A stretch of 64,000 bases of DNA, taken from positions 2,294,001 to 2,358,000 of the forward strand of contig NZ_JAJNEL010000001.1 of NCBI RefSeq assembly GCF_029428675.1. Reading direction: 5' to 3'. This DNA is from Streptomyces sp. JH14. GTDB taxonomy: Bacteria; Actinomycetota; Actinomycetes; Streptomycetales; Streptomycetaceae. The translations under genes were made by a program, and so were the position numbers. The number at the start of each line of letters is the position of its first letter. The first letter of the stretch is position 1. This document shows positions 27,757 to 36,147 of the stretch, piece after piece. Below the pieces are notes generated by a model. That model saw only the letters and a list, made by a program, of their open reading frames with translations, was not told the DNA's origin and did not search any database.

Positions 27757-28513
27757 CGAGATCGCTGCCGCCGATGCGGCCGGCCGCATCGGCGACGCGC
27801 TCGAAGGCGTCTTCGAGGCCGTGGCCAGGACCGCTGTGGACACCGAGGCGCTGCTCGCCCCGGTCGTCGCGGCCGGCCGCCGTCCGGTCTCCGCCGAACT
27901 GGCCGCGCTCCGCCCGGGCCTGCACGCCCGCCTCGCCGAGTGCGAACTGGTCTCCGGGCTCGGCTTCGTCGCGGCGCCAGGACTCCTCGACGACGTGCCG
28001 GCATGGCTCGAGTGGTGGCAGACCGCCGTCGACGGGTCCGTGCATCCGCTGTTGCTCGACCTGGACCCGGAGCGTTCGCCGTACTCCGACTACACCCACT
28101 GGGAGTGGTACACCCTGCCCCGCGACACCGGGCAACGCGCCGTCGCCGGGCCGTACGTCGACTACCTCTGCTCCGACGAGTACAGCCTCACTCTCTCCGC
28201 ACCGGTGACGGCCGGAGGACGCTTCTTGGGAGTGACGGCAGCCGACGTCTACCTGCGGCGCTTCGAAGCGGTCGTCACGCCTCTGCTCCAACGCCTGCCG
28301 GAGCCCGCCCGTCTGGTCAACGCACGCGGCCGGGTCGCCGCCTCCACCGACCCCCACCACCTGGTCGGCTCACTCACCAAGGACCCGGTCTTCGCGACGG
28401 CACTGGACGGCCGGACCACCGACGTCGAACACGGCGGACTCCGGCTGCGGCCCTGCGACGGCGTTCCGCTCGTCCTGGTGACAGCGGCTCCCACCGCGCC
28501 ACGTCGTGAGTGA
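27710..28513 (+). CDS. soluble Cache-domain protein
   Basis: A 267-aa protein with a helical N-terminal region (IGDALEGVFEAVARTAVDTEALLAP) and a Cache-type sensor fold (about residues 90-205: WYTLPRDTGQRAVAGPYVDYLCSDEYSLTLSAPVTAGGRFLG given in pieces as WYTLPRDTG, VAGPYVDY, LTLSAPV, GVTAADVYLRRFE). There is no signal peptide, membrane helix or output domain, unlike most Cache sensors. AAGGAGG lies 6 nt before ATG 27710, inside the end of gntR, so the two are translated together. Inference: a ligand-binding partner for the GntR regulator or the importer. Confidence 0.8.
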   Translation: MGSSPRPASAGAVAPDEIAAADAAGRIGDALEGVFEAVARTAVDTEALLAPVVAAGRRPVSAELAALRPGLHARLAECELVSGLGFVAAPGLLDDVPAWLEWWQTAVDGSVHPLLLDLDPERSPYSDYTHWEWYTLPRDTGQRAVAGPYVDYLCSDEYSLTLSAPVTAGGRFLGVTAADVYLRRFEAVVTPLLQRLPEPARLVNARGRVAASTDPHHLVGSLTKDPVFATALDGRTTDVEHGGLRLRPCDGVPLVLVTAAPTAPRRE

Positions 28514-28530
28514 GCCGCACCCCGGGAAGC

Positions 28531-28571
28531 GAAACGAGGCCCGGTCCGAAGACCGGGCCCCTCTCGTTTTC
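28531..28571 (+). terminator. strong terminator after Cache gene
   Basis: CCCGGTC-CGAA-GACCGGG forms the core stem, extended outward by AAACGAGG and CTCTCGTTTT with a bulge, and ends in a T run. Confidence 0.85.
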
Positions 28572-28701
28572 CCCCAGCGTCAGGGCTTCCCGATCCCCCC
28601 GGATCCCTCCCCGGAAGCGCCCGACGCAACATACGACCCGGCAGGGCGGCAAAGGGTTGCACACCTTTGCGATCTCTTTGCCCGGTGTGAGGCCCCCGCT
28701 C

Positions 28702-29532
28702 TCAGCAGGCGTGTTCCAGATACCTGGCCGCGACCTCCGCGAGAACTTCGGCGCCGTCACGCGCCCACAGGTCCTCGTTGAAGATCTCCACCTCGATGGG
28801 GCCGGTGAAGCCGGTGGCCTCGACCGCCTCGCGGAATGCACGGAAGTCCACGCTGCCGTCGCCGAGTTGGCCCCGTCCGACGAGAACGCCCGCGGGAAGC
28901 GGGGTGATCCAGTCCGCCAGCTGGAAGGAGTGGATGCGGCCGCCCTCGCCCGCCCGGACGATCTGCGCGGGCGCCTGGTCGTCCCACCAGATGTGGTACG
29001 TGTCGACGACCACGCCGACCTGCTCCGCCGGGAAGCGCTCGGCGATGTCCAGGGCCTGGGCCAGGGTGGAGACGACGCAGCGGTCCGAGGCGAACATCGG
29101 GTGCAGCGGTTCGATCGCCAGCCGTACGCCGCGCTCCTGCGCGTACGGGCCCAGCTCGGCCAGCGCGTCCGCGATGCGCTCCCTCGCGCCGTGCAGGTCG
29201 CGGCTGCCCGCCGGGAGACCGCCGGAGACCAGGACCAGGGTGTCGGTCGACAGGGCCGCCGCCTCGTCGATCGCGGTGCGGTTGTCGTCCAGGGCGCGGG
29301 CCCTCTCGGCCGGGTCGAGTGCGGTGAAGAAGCCGCCCCGGCAGAGGCTGGTGACGGAGATCCCCGCGTCGGCGAGGAGCCGGGCGGTGCGCTCGACTCC
29401 GTACTCCTGGACGGGGGCCCGCCACAGGCCGACCTTGTCGATGCCCGCCTTGCCACAGCCCTCGACGAGTTCGGGAAGCGACCACTGCTTGATGGTCTCC
29501 TGGTTGATGCTCAGACGCGACAGGTCCGTCAC
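28702..29532 (-). CDS. TIM-barrel sugar phosphate isomerase/epimerase
   Basis: A 276-aa xylose-isomerase-like barrel (AP endonuclease 2 family). Metal-ligand positions are visible: E in LAIEPLHPMF, D/H in VVDTYHIWWDD, H/Q in GRIHSFQLAD, and E in IEVEIFNEDLW. It probably isomerises, epimerises or dehydrates a keto-sugar or keto-inositol. The GTG start overlaps the stop of the preceding DUF993 gene by 4 bp. Third gene of a three-gene minus-strand operon. Confidence 0.85.
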   Translation of the reverse strand: MTDLSRLSINQETIKQWSLPELVEGCGKAGIDKVGLWRAPVQEYGVERTARLLADAGISVTSLCRGGFFTALDPAERARALDDNRTAIDEAAALSTDTLVLVSGGLPAGSRDLHGARERIADALAELGPYAQERGVRLAIEPLHPMFASDRCVVSTLAQALDIAERFPAEQVGVVVDTYHIWWDDQAPAQIVRAGEGGRIHSFQLADWITPLPAGVLVGRGQLGDGSVDFRAFREAVEATGFTGPIEVEIFNEDLWARDGAEVLAEVAARYLEHAC

Positions 29533-30674
29533 CGGACACCTCCGTTGACCGTGAGCAGGGCGCGCATCCGCGATGCGGCCAGCTCCGGGTCGGGGAACAG
29601 GCCCAGCCGGTCGGCCAGTTCGTACGCCTTGGCAAGGTGCGGCAGCGACCGTGCGGACTGCAGGCCGCCGACCATCGTGAAGTGGTCCTGGTGGCCGGCC
29701 AGCCAGGCCAGGAAGACCACGCCCGTCTTGTAGAAGCGGGTCGGGGCCTGGAAGAGGTGCCGGGACAGCTCGACCGTCGGGTCGAGGAGTTCACGGAAAC
29801 CCTTGACGTCCCCGGTGTCCAGGACGCGCACCGCGTGCGCGGCCAGCGGGCCGAGCGGGTCGAAGATGCCGAGCAGCGCGTGGCTGAAGCCCCGGTCGTC
29901 GCCCGCGATCAGCTCGGGGTAGTTGAAGTCGTCGCCGGTGTAGCAGCGGACCCCGTCGGGAAGGCGGCGGCGTACGTCGATCTCGCGCTCGGCGTCGAGG
30001 AGCGAGATCTTGATGCCGTCGACCTTGTCCGGGTGGTCGGCGATGACCTTCAGGAAGGTGTCGGTGGCGGCGTCGAGGTCCGTCGACCCCCAGTAGCCCT
30101 CCAGCGCCGGGTCGAACATCGGGCCGAGCCAGTGCAGGACGACCGGTTCCGAGGCCTGGCGCAGCAGGTGCGCGTACGTCTCCAGGTAGTCCTCGGGGCC
30201 GCGTGCCGCGGCGGCCAGCGCACGGGACGCCATCAGGATGGCCTGGGCGCCGCTCTCCTCGACGAGGGAGAGCTGCTCCTCGTACGCGGCCTTCACCCCG
30301 GCGAGCGTGGCCGGGCCGGCGGGGAGCTGGTCGGTGCCGACGCCGCAGGCGATCCGGCCGCCGACCGTCTTCGCTTCGGCGGCGGAGCGGCGGATGAGTT
30401 CGGCGGCGCCGGCCCAGTCCAGGCCCATGCCCCGCTGGGCGGTGTCCATGGCTTCGGCGACACCGAGGCCGTGCGACCAGAGGTGGCGCCGGAAGGCGAG
30501 GGTGGCGTCCCAGTCGACGGCCGCGGGGCCGTCGGGGCTGATATCGGCGTACGGGTCGGCGACGACATGGGCCGCCGAGAAGACCGTACGGGAGGTGAGC
30601 GGCGCCCCGCCCGGGGCCAGGTCGAGCGGCGTGGTGCGGGGTTCGTACGGGCCCTGCGGGAGACGGATGGTCAC
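29529..30674 (-). CDS. DUF993/dihydrodipicolinate synthase-like protein
   Basis: A 381-aa protein of the DUF993 family, a divergent TIM barrel related to dihydrodipicolinate synthase aldolases. Recognised by segments RTVFSAAHVVADP, AMDTAQRGMGLDW, VVLHWLGPMFDP, VDGIKISLLD (candidate Schiff-base Lys) and QAPTRFYKTGVVFLAWLAGHQDHF. Function is not established; in this operon it could be a retro-aldolase acting on an oxidised sugar. GTG start overlaps the upstream stop by 4 bp (GTGA). Confidence 0.82.
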   Translation of the reverse strand: MTIRLPQGPYEPRTTPLDLAPGGAPLTSRTVFSAAHVVADPYADISPDGPAAVDWDATLAFRRHLWSHGLGVAEAMDTAQRGMGLDWAGAAELIRRSAAEAKTVGGRIACGVGTDQLPAGPATLAGVKAAYEEQLSLVEESGAQAILMASRALAAAARGPEDYLETYAHLLRQASEPVVLHWLGPMFDPALEGYWGSTDLDAATDTFLKVIADHPDKVDGIKISLLDAEREIDVRRRLPDGVRCYTGDDFNYPELIAGDDRGFSHALLGIFDPLGPLAAHAVRVLDTGDVKGFRELLDPTVELSRHLFQAPTRFYKTGVVFLAWLAGHQDHFTMVGGLQSARSLPHLAKAYELADRLGLFPDPELAASRMRALLTVNGGVR

Positions 30675-31822
30675 AGGGTCAGCTCCGGTACGTCCAGGCG
30701 GCGCCCCTCGGCGGACGACGTGAGGCCGAGCTCGGCGAGCTGCACACCGCGGGCGCCCGCCATAAGGTCCCAGGTGTACGGCTCGTCGAGCACGATGTGG
30801 CGCAGGAAGAGCTCCCACTGGGCCTTGAAGCCGTTCTCGAACACGGCGTTGTCCGGGACTTCCTGCCACTGGTCGCGGAACGGCTCGGTGACCGGGAGGT
30901 CCGGGTTCCAGACCGGCTTGGGGGTGGCCGAGCGGTGCTGGACGCGGCAGTTGCGCAGTCCGGCGACCGCGGAGCCGTGCGTTCCGTCGACCTGGAACTC
31001 GACGAGCTCGTCGCGGTTGACGCGGACGGCCCAGGAGGAGTTGATCTGCGCGACGGCGCCGCTCGCCAGCTGGAAGATGCCGTACGCGGCATCGTCCGCG
31101 GTGGCGGCGTACGGCTTGCCCTGCTCGTCCCAGCGCTGCGGGATGTGCGTCTGGACGTGCGCCTGAACGGTCGTGACCGGGCCGAACAGCTCGTGGAGTA
31201 CGTACTCCCAGTGCGGGAACATGTCGACGACGATGCCGCCGCCGTCCTCGGCCCGGTAGTTCCAGGACGGGCGCTGGGCCTCCTGCCAGTCGCCCTCGAA
31301 GACCCAGTAGCCGAACTCGCCCCGGACGGAGAGGATCTCGCCGAAGAAGCCGCCGTCGATCAGGCGCTTCAGCTTCAGCAGGCCCGGCAGGAAGATCTTG
31401 TCCTGGACCACGCCGTGCTTGATGCCGGCATCGCGGGCGAGGCGGGCCAGCTCCAGGGCCCCTTCGACGTCCGTGGCGGTGGGCTTCTCGGTGTAGATGT
31501 GCTTGCCCGCGGCGATCGCCTTCTTGATCGCTTCGACGCGGGCCGAGGTGACCTGCGCGTCGAAGTAGATGTCGACGCGCTCGTCCGCGAGGACCGCGTC
31601 GAGATCGGTCGACCACTCGGTCAGACCGTGCCGGGCGGCGAGTTCCTCCAGCGCGTGGGCGCGGCGGCCGACGAGGACGGGCTCGGGCCACAGCACCTCG
31701 CCGCCGCCGAGGTCGAGGCCGCCCTGCTCGCGGATCGCGAGGATCGAACGCACCAGGTGCTGCCGGTATCCCATGCGACCCGTGACGCCGTTCATGGCGA
31801 TGCGCACTGTCCTGCGTGTCAC
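30671..31822 (-). CDS. Gfo/Idh/MocA-family oxidoreductase
   Basis: About 383 aa, NAD(P)-dependent dehydrogenase of sugars or inositols. The Rossmann start VRIAMNGVTGRMG is less glycine-rich than usual. The family motif EKP is in KHIYTEKPTATD, and the catalytic-pocket residues are around VVQDKIFLPGL and GGGIVVDMFPHW. GTG 31822 has GGAGGGG 6 nt upstream; the alternative ATG at 31837 lies inside that ribosome site. First gene of the operon. A LacI-type operator sits in its leader. It is a candidate for an inositol-type dehydrogenase, absent from the iol cluster. Confidence 0.87.
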   Translation of the reverse strand: MTRRTVRIAMNGVTGRMGYRQHLVRSILAIREQGGLDLGGGEVLWPEPVLVGRRAHALEELAARHGLTEWSTDLDAVLADERVDIYFDAQVTSARVEAIKKAIAAGKHIYTEKPTATDVEGALELARLARDAGIKHGVVQDKIFLPGLLKLKRLIDGGFFGEILSVRGEFGYWVFEGDWQEAQRPSWNYRAEDGGGIVVDMFPHWEYVLHELFGPVTTVQAHVQTHIPQRWDEQGKPYAATADDAAYGIFQLASGAVAQINSSWAVRVNRDELVEFQVDGTHGSAVAGLRNCRVQHRSATPKPVWNPDLPVTEPFRDQWQEVPDNAVFENGFKAQWELFLRHIVLDEPYTWDLMAGARGVQLAELGLTSSAEGRRLDVPELTL

Positions 31823-31845
31823 GAAGTTCCCCTCCATACAGCCTT

Positions 31846-31859
31846 AGCAAGCGCTTTCT
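31846..31859 (-). promoter_or_regulatory. LacI-type operator
   Basis: AGCAAGCGCTTTCT with palindromic core AAGCGCTT lies between the divergent oxidoreductase and lacI genes, 24 bp upstream of the oxidoreductase start. The core is typical of LacI/GalR operators with a central CG. Confidence 0.7.
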
Positions 31860-31929
31860 ATACGGTATGACGCTAGCCTGCCGACAGCGGCCCGGACAAG
31901 GGCCCGGCCCAAAACCTTCGGAGGATGCG

Positions 31930-32994
31930 ATGACAGTCACCCTGGCGGACGTGGCGGCTCGCGCCCGGGTGTCGCCCGCGACCGTTTCGCGCGTGCTCAA
32001 CGGCAACTACCCGGTCGCGGCGTCCACCCGGGAGCGGGTGCTGCGCGCGGTGGACGACCTGGACTACGTACTGAACGGACCGGCCAGCTCACTCGCGGCC
32101 GCCACATCCGATCTGGTCGGCATTCTGGTCAACGACATCGCCGACCCGTTCTTCGGGATCATGGCGGGAGCGGCGCAGACCGAGATCGGCGGCCCGGGCG
32201 ACGGATCCGGGCGGGCCGGCGGCGAGAAGCTCGCCGTCGTCTGCAACACCGGCGGCTCCCCCGAACGCGAACTCACCTACCTCACCCTCCTCCAGCGCCA
32301 GCGCGCCGCCGCCGTCGTCCTGACCGGCGGCGCCGTGGAGGACCCGGCCCACCAGGCCGCGATGGCCGCGAAACTGGCGAAGCTCGCGGACGCGGGAACC
32401 CGGATCGTGCTGTGCGGGCGGCCCCCGCTGCCGGAGAGCGAGGCGGTCGTGGCGGCGCTCGCCTTCGACAACCGGGGCGGCGGCCGGCGTCTCACCGACC
32501 ATCTGGTCTCGCTCGGCCACCGGCGGATCGGCTACGTCGCCGGGCCGGTGGAGCGGACCACCACCCGCCACCGGCTGGAGGGCCACCACGACGCGCTGCG
32601 GGCCGCCGGGCTGGGCGGCGGCGAGGAACGCCTCACCGTGCACGGCCCGTACGACCGCCGGTCCGGTTACGACGCGACGCTCGAACTCCTGCGCCGCGAA
32701 CCGGAGGTGACGGCGATCGTCGCCGCCAACGACACCGTCGCACTGGGCGCGTGCGCCGCCGTCCGGGACCGCGGGCTCCGCATCCCCGAGGACATCTCCG
32801 TAGCCGGCTTCGACGACCTGCCGTTCTCGGTGGACGCGGTCCCGGCGCTGACGACCGTACGGCTGCCGCTGTTCGAGGCGGGGGCACGGGCGGGCCGGCT
32901 GGCCATGGGCAAGGAGACACCGCCGCCGGGGGGCATCGCGACGATCACGGCGGAGCTGATGGTGCGGGGGTCGACGGCGCCGCCGCGGAAGTGA
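31930..32994 (+). CDS. LacI-family transcriptional regulator
   Basis: A 354-aa sugar-responsive repressor. The N-terminal helix-turn-helix is textbook (VTLADVAARARVSPATVSRVLNG), followed by the hinge region and a periplasmic-binding-protein-like sensor domain (DLVGILVNDIADPFFG, HRRIGYVAGP, VTAIVAANDTVALGA, ISVAGFDDLPF). GGAGG is 6 nt before ATG 31930. It faces the dehydrogenase/DUF993/isomerase operon and very likely represses it through the AAGCGCTT site. Confidence 0.93.
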   Translation: MTVTLADVAARARVSPATVSRVLNGNYPVAASTRERVLRAVDDLDYVLNGPASSLAAATSDLVGILVNDIADPFFGIMAGAAQTEIGGPGDGSGRAGGEKLAVVCNTGGSPERELTYLTLLQRQRAAAVVLTGGAVEDPAHQAAMAAKLAKLADAGTRIVLCGRPPLPESEAVVAALAFDNRGGGRRLTDHLVSLGHRRIGYVAGPVERTTTRHRLEGHHDALRAAGLGGGEERLTVHGPYDRRSGYDATLELLRREPEVTAIVAANDTVALGACAAVRDRGLRIPEDISVAGFDDLPFSVDAVPALTTVRLPLFEAGARAGRLAMGKETPPPGGIATITAELMVRGSTAPPRK

Positions 32995-33273
32995 CCTCCG
33001 CGAAATCGTGGAGCAACCGGCGTTCGGGGGTCCGCACGACAGTCGCACCCATGCAGACCGCCGGCGCCCGGGATGCGCCGGACGGCGTCGGGAGACCGCG
33101 GTCAGGACCGACGCCCTGTCCGTCGCCGACGGCGCCCGCTGATTGCGCCGCCGGGTCGCGGGTACCCGTACCGCGTGCCGTGGGCCGATGATGTGCGGGC
33201 CGCTGTCCGGTCCGGCAGGAACATCCGGTCCGCCAGGCGCAGGGGCACGTACCGACGGAAGGAACACGCAATC

Positions 33274-34062
33274 GTGAAGCTCGCTTTCTCGACCCTCGGT
33301 GTGCCGGGGATGCCGGTCGCCGACGTCATCCGGCTCGCCGTCGAGCACGGCTATCAGGGGGTGGAGCTGCGCGCCCACCCCGAGGAGCCGGTGCACCCGG
33401 GGCTCTCCCCGGCCGAACGCGCCGACGTGGCGGATGAGTTCAAGCGGGGCGGGGTGGAGATCCTGACCCTCGCCGGGTACGCCCGGGTCGCCGCCGAAGG
33501 GGACGACCAGCCGGTGCTGGACGAGATCGCCGCCCTGGTGGAGCTGGCGCGGGATCTCGGCGCGGCGAACGTCCGGGTCTTCCCGGGCGGTGGCGCGCTG
33601 GACCCGGACGTGGCCGACGCGAACGCCGCCCGCCGGCTGGGTGCCGCCGCTCCGCACGCCGCCGACCTGGGCGTGCGGATCCTCCTGGAGACCCATGACT
33701 CGCACCGGGCCGGCGCCGACGTGGCCCGCGTCGTGGGGATGGTCGGGCACCGGCAGGTCGGTGCGCTGTGGGACATCATGCACACCTGGCTGGCCGGCGA
33801 GGAACCGGCCGCGAGCCATGCGGTGCTCGCCCCGCACCTGGGATACGTGCAGGTGAAGGACATCGCGTCGGCGGAGGACACCCGGCCGCTGCCCCTCGGC
33901 GCCGGGGTGCTGCCGCTCCGGGCGTGCCTGGACACCCTGGACCCCGGCAGCTGGGTCTGCTGGGAGTACGAGAAGCGCTGGCACCCGGCCGCGGCCGAGC
34001 TGCCCACACTGCTGGACGCGGGACGCGACCATCTTGCGCGGCTGGGCGCGCCGAAGGAGTAG
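33274..34062 (+). CDS. TIM-barrel sugar isomerase/epimerase
   Basis: A 262-aa AP-endonuclease-2-like barrel with metal-ligand segments ILLETHDSH, GALWDIMHTW, YVQVKDIAS and WVCWEYEKRW. Starts KLAFSTLGVPGM, the usual first strand. GTG 33274 with GGAAGGA upstream. It lies 279 bp after lacI, with no gene between, and in the same orientation, so it may belong to the same regulon. A third such barrel in the window; substrate unknown. Confidence 0.85.
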   Translation: MKLAFSTLGVPGMPVADVIRLAVEHGYQGVELRAHPEEPVHPGLSPAERADVADEFKRGGVEILTLAGYARVAAEGDDQPVLDEIAALVELARDLGAANVRVFPGGGALDPDVADANAARRLGAAAPHAADLGVRILLETHDSHRAGADVARVVGMVGHRQVGALWDIMHTWLAGEEPAASHAVLAPHLGYVQVKDIASAEDTRPLPLGAGVLPLRACLDTLDPGSWVCWEYEKRWHPAAAELPTLLDAGRDHLARLGAPKE

Positions 34063-34071
34063 ACGCCCGGT

Positions 34072-34980
34072 TCAGGCACGCGCCGGCTGTGGTTCCGCGG
34101 TCTCCGTCGCCGCGGGGCGCGGTCGGCGCGTGCCCGCCAGTGACGTCAGCGCCACCCCGCCCACCAGCAGGGCGGCCGCACACCACTGCAGCGGACTCAC
34201 CGACTCGCCCAGGAACAGCGCGGCCGAGGACATTCCGAAGACCGGGACGAGCAGGGTGAACGGGGCCACGGACGACGCCGGGTGATGACGCAGCAGGAAA
34301 CCCCATGCCCCGAAGCCGAAGACGGTGGTGATCCAGGCGACGTACACGATGATGCCGACGCCGCTCCAGTCCAGCGCGGCCAGCGCGTCGGCGTCGCGGC
34401 GCCCGCCCTCGAAGAGCAGGGAGAGGCCGAGCAGCGGCAGTACGGGCACGGTCGAGACCCAGACCATGAAGTTGAGGGAGTCCGGCGGGGCGGCCTTGCG
34501 GGTCAGGACGTTCGACACGCCCCAGCAGGCCGCCGCCGCGATCACCAGCACGAAGGCGAGCACCGGGCCGCTCGCCCCCTCGTCGATCGCCGCCACCCCG
34601 ATGCCCGCAACGGCCACGGCCATGCCCGACACCCGGACTCTGCCCGGCCGTTCGCCGAGCGCGACCGCTGCGAACAGGGCGGTGAAGACCGCCTGGACCT
34701 GAAGCACCAGGGAGGAGAGTCCGGCGGGCATTCCCCGGTCCATGCCGATGAACAGCAGACCGAACTTCGCCACGCCCAGAACCAGCCCCACGCTCACGAT
34801 CCACTTCCAGGCCACTTTGGGGCGCCCGACGAAGAACACCGCGGGCAGTGCGGCCACCAGGAAGCGCAGGGCGGAGAAGAGCAGCGGCGGGAAGTGGCCG
34901 AGGCCGACCTCGATGACAACGAAATTGACACCCCAGACGGCAGCCACCAGGGCGGCCAGGGCGATGTGAAGGGGACGCAT
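34072..34980 (-). CDS. EamA/DMT-family transporter
   Basis: About 302 aa with ten hydrophobic helices in two EamA repeats (first begins HIALAALVAAVWGVNFVVIEVGL, second VLAFVLVIAAAACWGVSNVLTRKA, each quoted region abbreviated from the N-terminal side of its repeat). Family members export amino acids or other metabolites. ATG 34980 is the most likely start; an ATG at 35007 would add nine residues. It faces a LysR regulator, a common pairing in which the regulator controls the exporter. Confidence 0.87.
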   Translation of the reverse strand: MRPLHIALAALVAAVWGVNFVVIEVGLGHFPPLLFSALRFLVAALPAVFFVGRPKVAWKWIVSVGLVLGVAKFGLLFIGMDRGMPAGLSSLVLQVQAVFTALFAAVALGERPGRVRVSGMAVAVAGIGVAAIDEGASGPVLAFVLVIAAAACWGVSNVLTRKAAPPDSLNFMVWVSTVPVLPLLGLSLLFEGGRRDADALAALDWSGVGIIVYVAWITTVFGFGAWGFLLRHHPASSVAPFTLLVPVFGMSSAALFLGESVSPLQWCAAALLVGGVALTSLAGTRRPRPAATETAEPQPARA

Positions 34981-35080
34981 GGACCGAGGTTCGCCCGCCC
35001 GGACCATGTAGCACCAGCGCGGATTTCTTCATGATGGAATTGAGCATCGCTAACGATTCCGGTGGACCCGGGAGGTTCCG

Positions 35081-35995
35081 GTGCTCGATCTGTCCCGGCT
35101 GCGCGCCCTGCACGCGGTCTCCGTCCACGGTTCTGTCGCGGGCGCCGCCGCCGCGCTCGGCTACACCCCGTCGGCGGTCTCCCAGCAGATCACCAAGCTG
35201 GAGCGGGAGACCCGCACGACGCTGCTGGAGCGGCGCGGTCGCGGGGTCGCGCTCACCGAGGACGCCCTCCATCTTGCAGCCACCGCCCAGCAGTTGCTGG
35301 CGATCGTGGAGCGCGCGGAGACGACGCTGGAGGAGCGCAGGGGACTGCCCACGGGACAGCTGTCCATCGGCGCCTTCGCCTCCGCCGCGCGCGGTCTGCT
35401 GCCCGGCGTGCTGGCCGGGCTGGACCGGGACCATCCGGCCCTGGACATCCGGCTGACCGAGGTCGATCCCCATCTGTCGGTCGATCTCGTCGCCAAGGGC
35501 GTGATCGACCTGGCGGTCGCGCACGACTGGGACATCGCCCCGCTGCCCGCCCCGGAGGGCGTGGCGCAGGCCGTGATCGGCGACGACCGGTGCGATCTTC
35601 TGGTGCCCGAGGGCCACCGGCTCGCCGGGCGGGACGCGGTGCGGCGCGAGGAGCTGGCGAAGGAGCGGTGGATCTGCCAGCCGCCGGGGACGGTCTGCCA
35701 CGACTGGCTCGTACGGACGCTGCGGGCGGCGGGTTACGAGCCGGACATCCGGCACCAGGCGGAGGAGAACCACACCCAGCTGGCGCTGCTCGCCGCCGGT
35801 CTCGGGGTCGCGATGATCCCGCGGCTGGGCCGGGGGCCGCTGCCGGCCGGGGTGGTGGCGGTGCAGCTCGATCCCGTACCGGTGCGCAGGCTTTACGCGT
35901 TGTGGCGTACGGAGGCGGCTCGGCGGCCCGCGATCACGGCGGCGGTGGCGGCGCTGCAGGAGCGGGGAGCCGCGGTGGGACTGGTGCCGGGGTAA
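35081..35995 (+). CDS. LysR-family transcriptional regulator
   Basis: A 304-aa LysR protein. Helix-turn-helix: LHAVSVHGSVAGAAAALG, then SAVSQQITKLE, then LERRGRGVALT. The effector-binding domain runs from about residue 90 (TGQLSIGAFASAARGLLP) to the end. The start is GTG with GGGAGG upstream. The 100-bp gap to the divergent exporter contains GATG-N8-CATC (about 35032-35047), a possible binding site. Confidence 0.9.
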   Translation: MLDLSRLRALHAVSVHGSVAGAAAALGYTPSAVSQQITKLERETRTTLLERRGRGVALTEDALHLAATAQQLLAIVERAETTLEERRGLPTGQLSIGAFASAARGLLPGVLAGLDRDHPALDIRLTEVDPHLSVDLVAKGVIDLAVAHDWDIAPLPAPEGVAQAVIGDDRCDLLVPEGHRLAGRDAVRREELAKERWICQPPGTVCHDWLVRTLRAAGYEPDIRHQAEENHTQLALLAAGLGVAMIPRLGRGPLPAGVVAVQLDPVPVRRLYALWRTEAARRPAITAAVAALQERGAAVGLVPG

Positions 35996-36147
35996 GGGGC
36001 GGTGGGGCCGCGCGAGCTGCGCACGAGCGATGTCCGATCCGTTTGTCGGACCGCCCTCTTGACCGGAAGTTACTTTCTGGATATCCGTGACCCTTGGAAG
36101 TTTCTTTCACCACCCCCTCGTCACCGAGTACGGCCGAAGGAGCTCAC

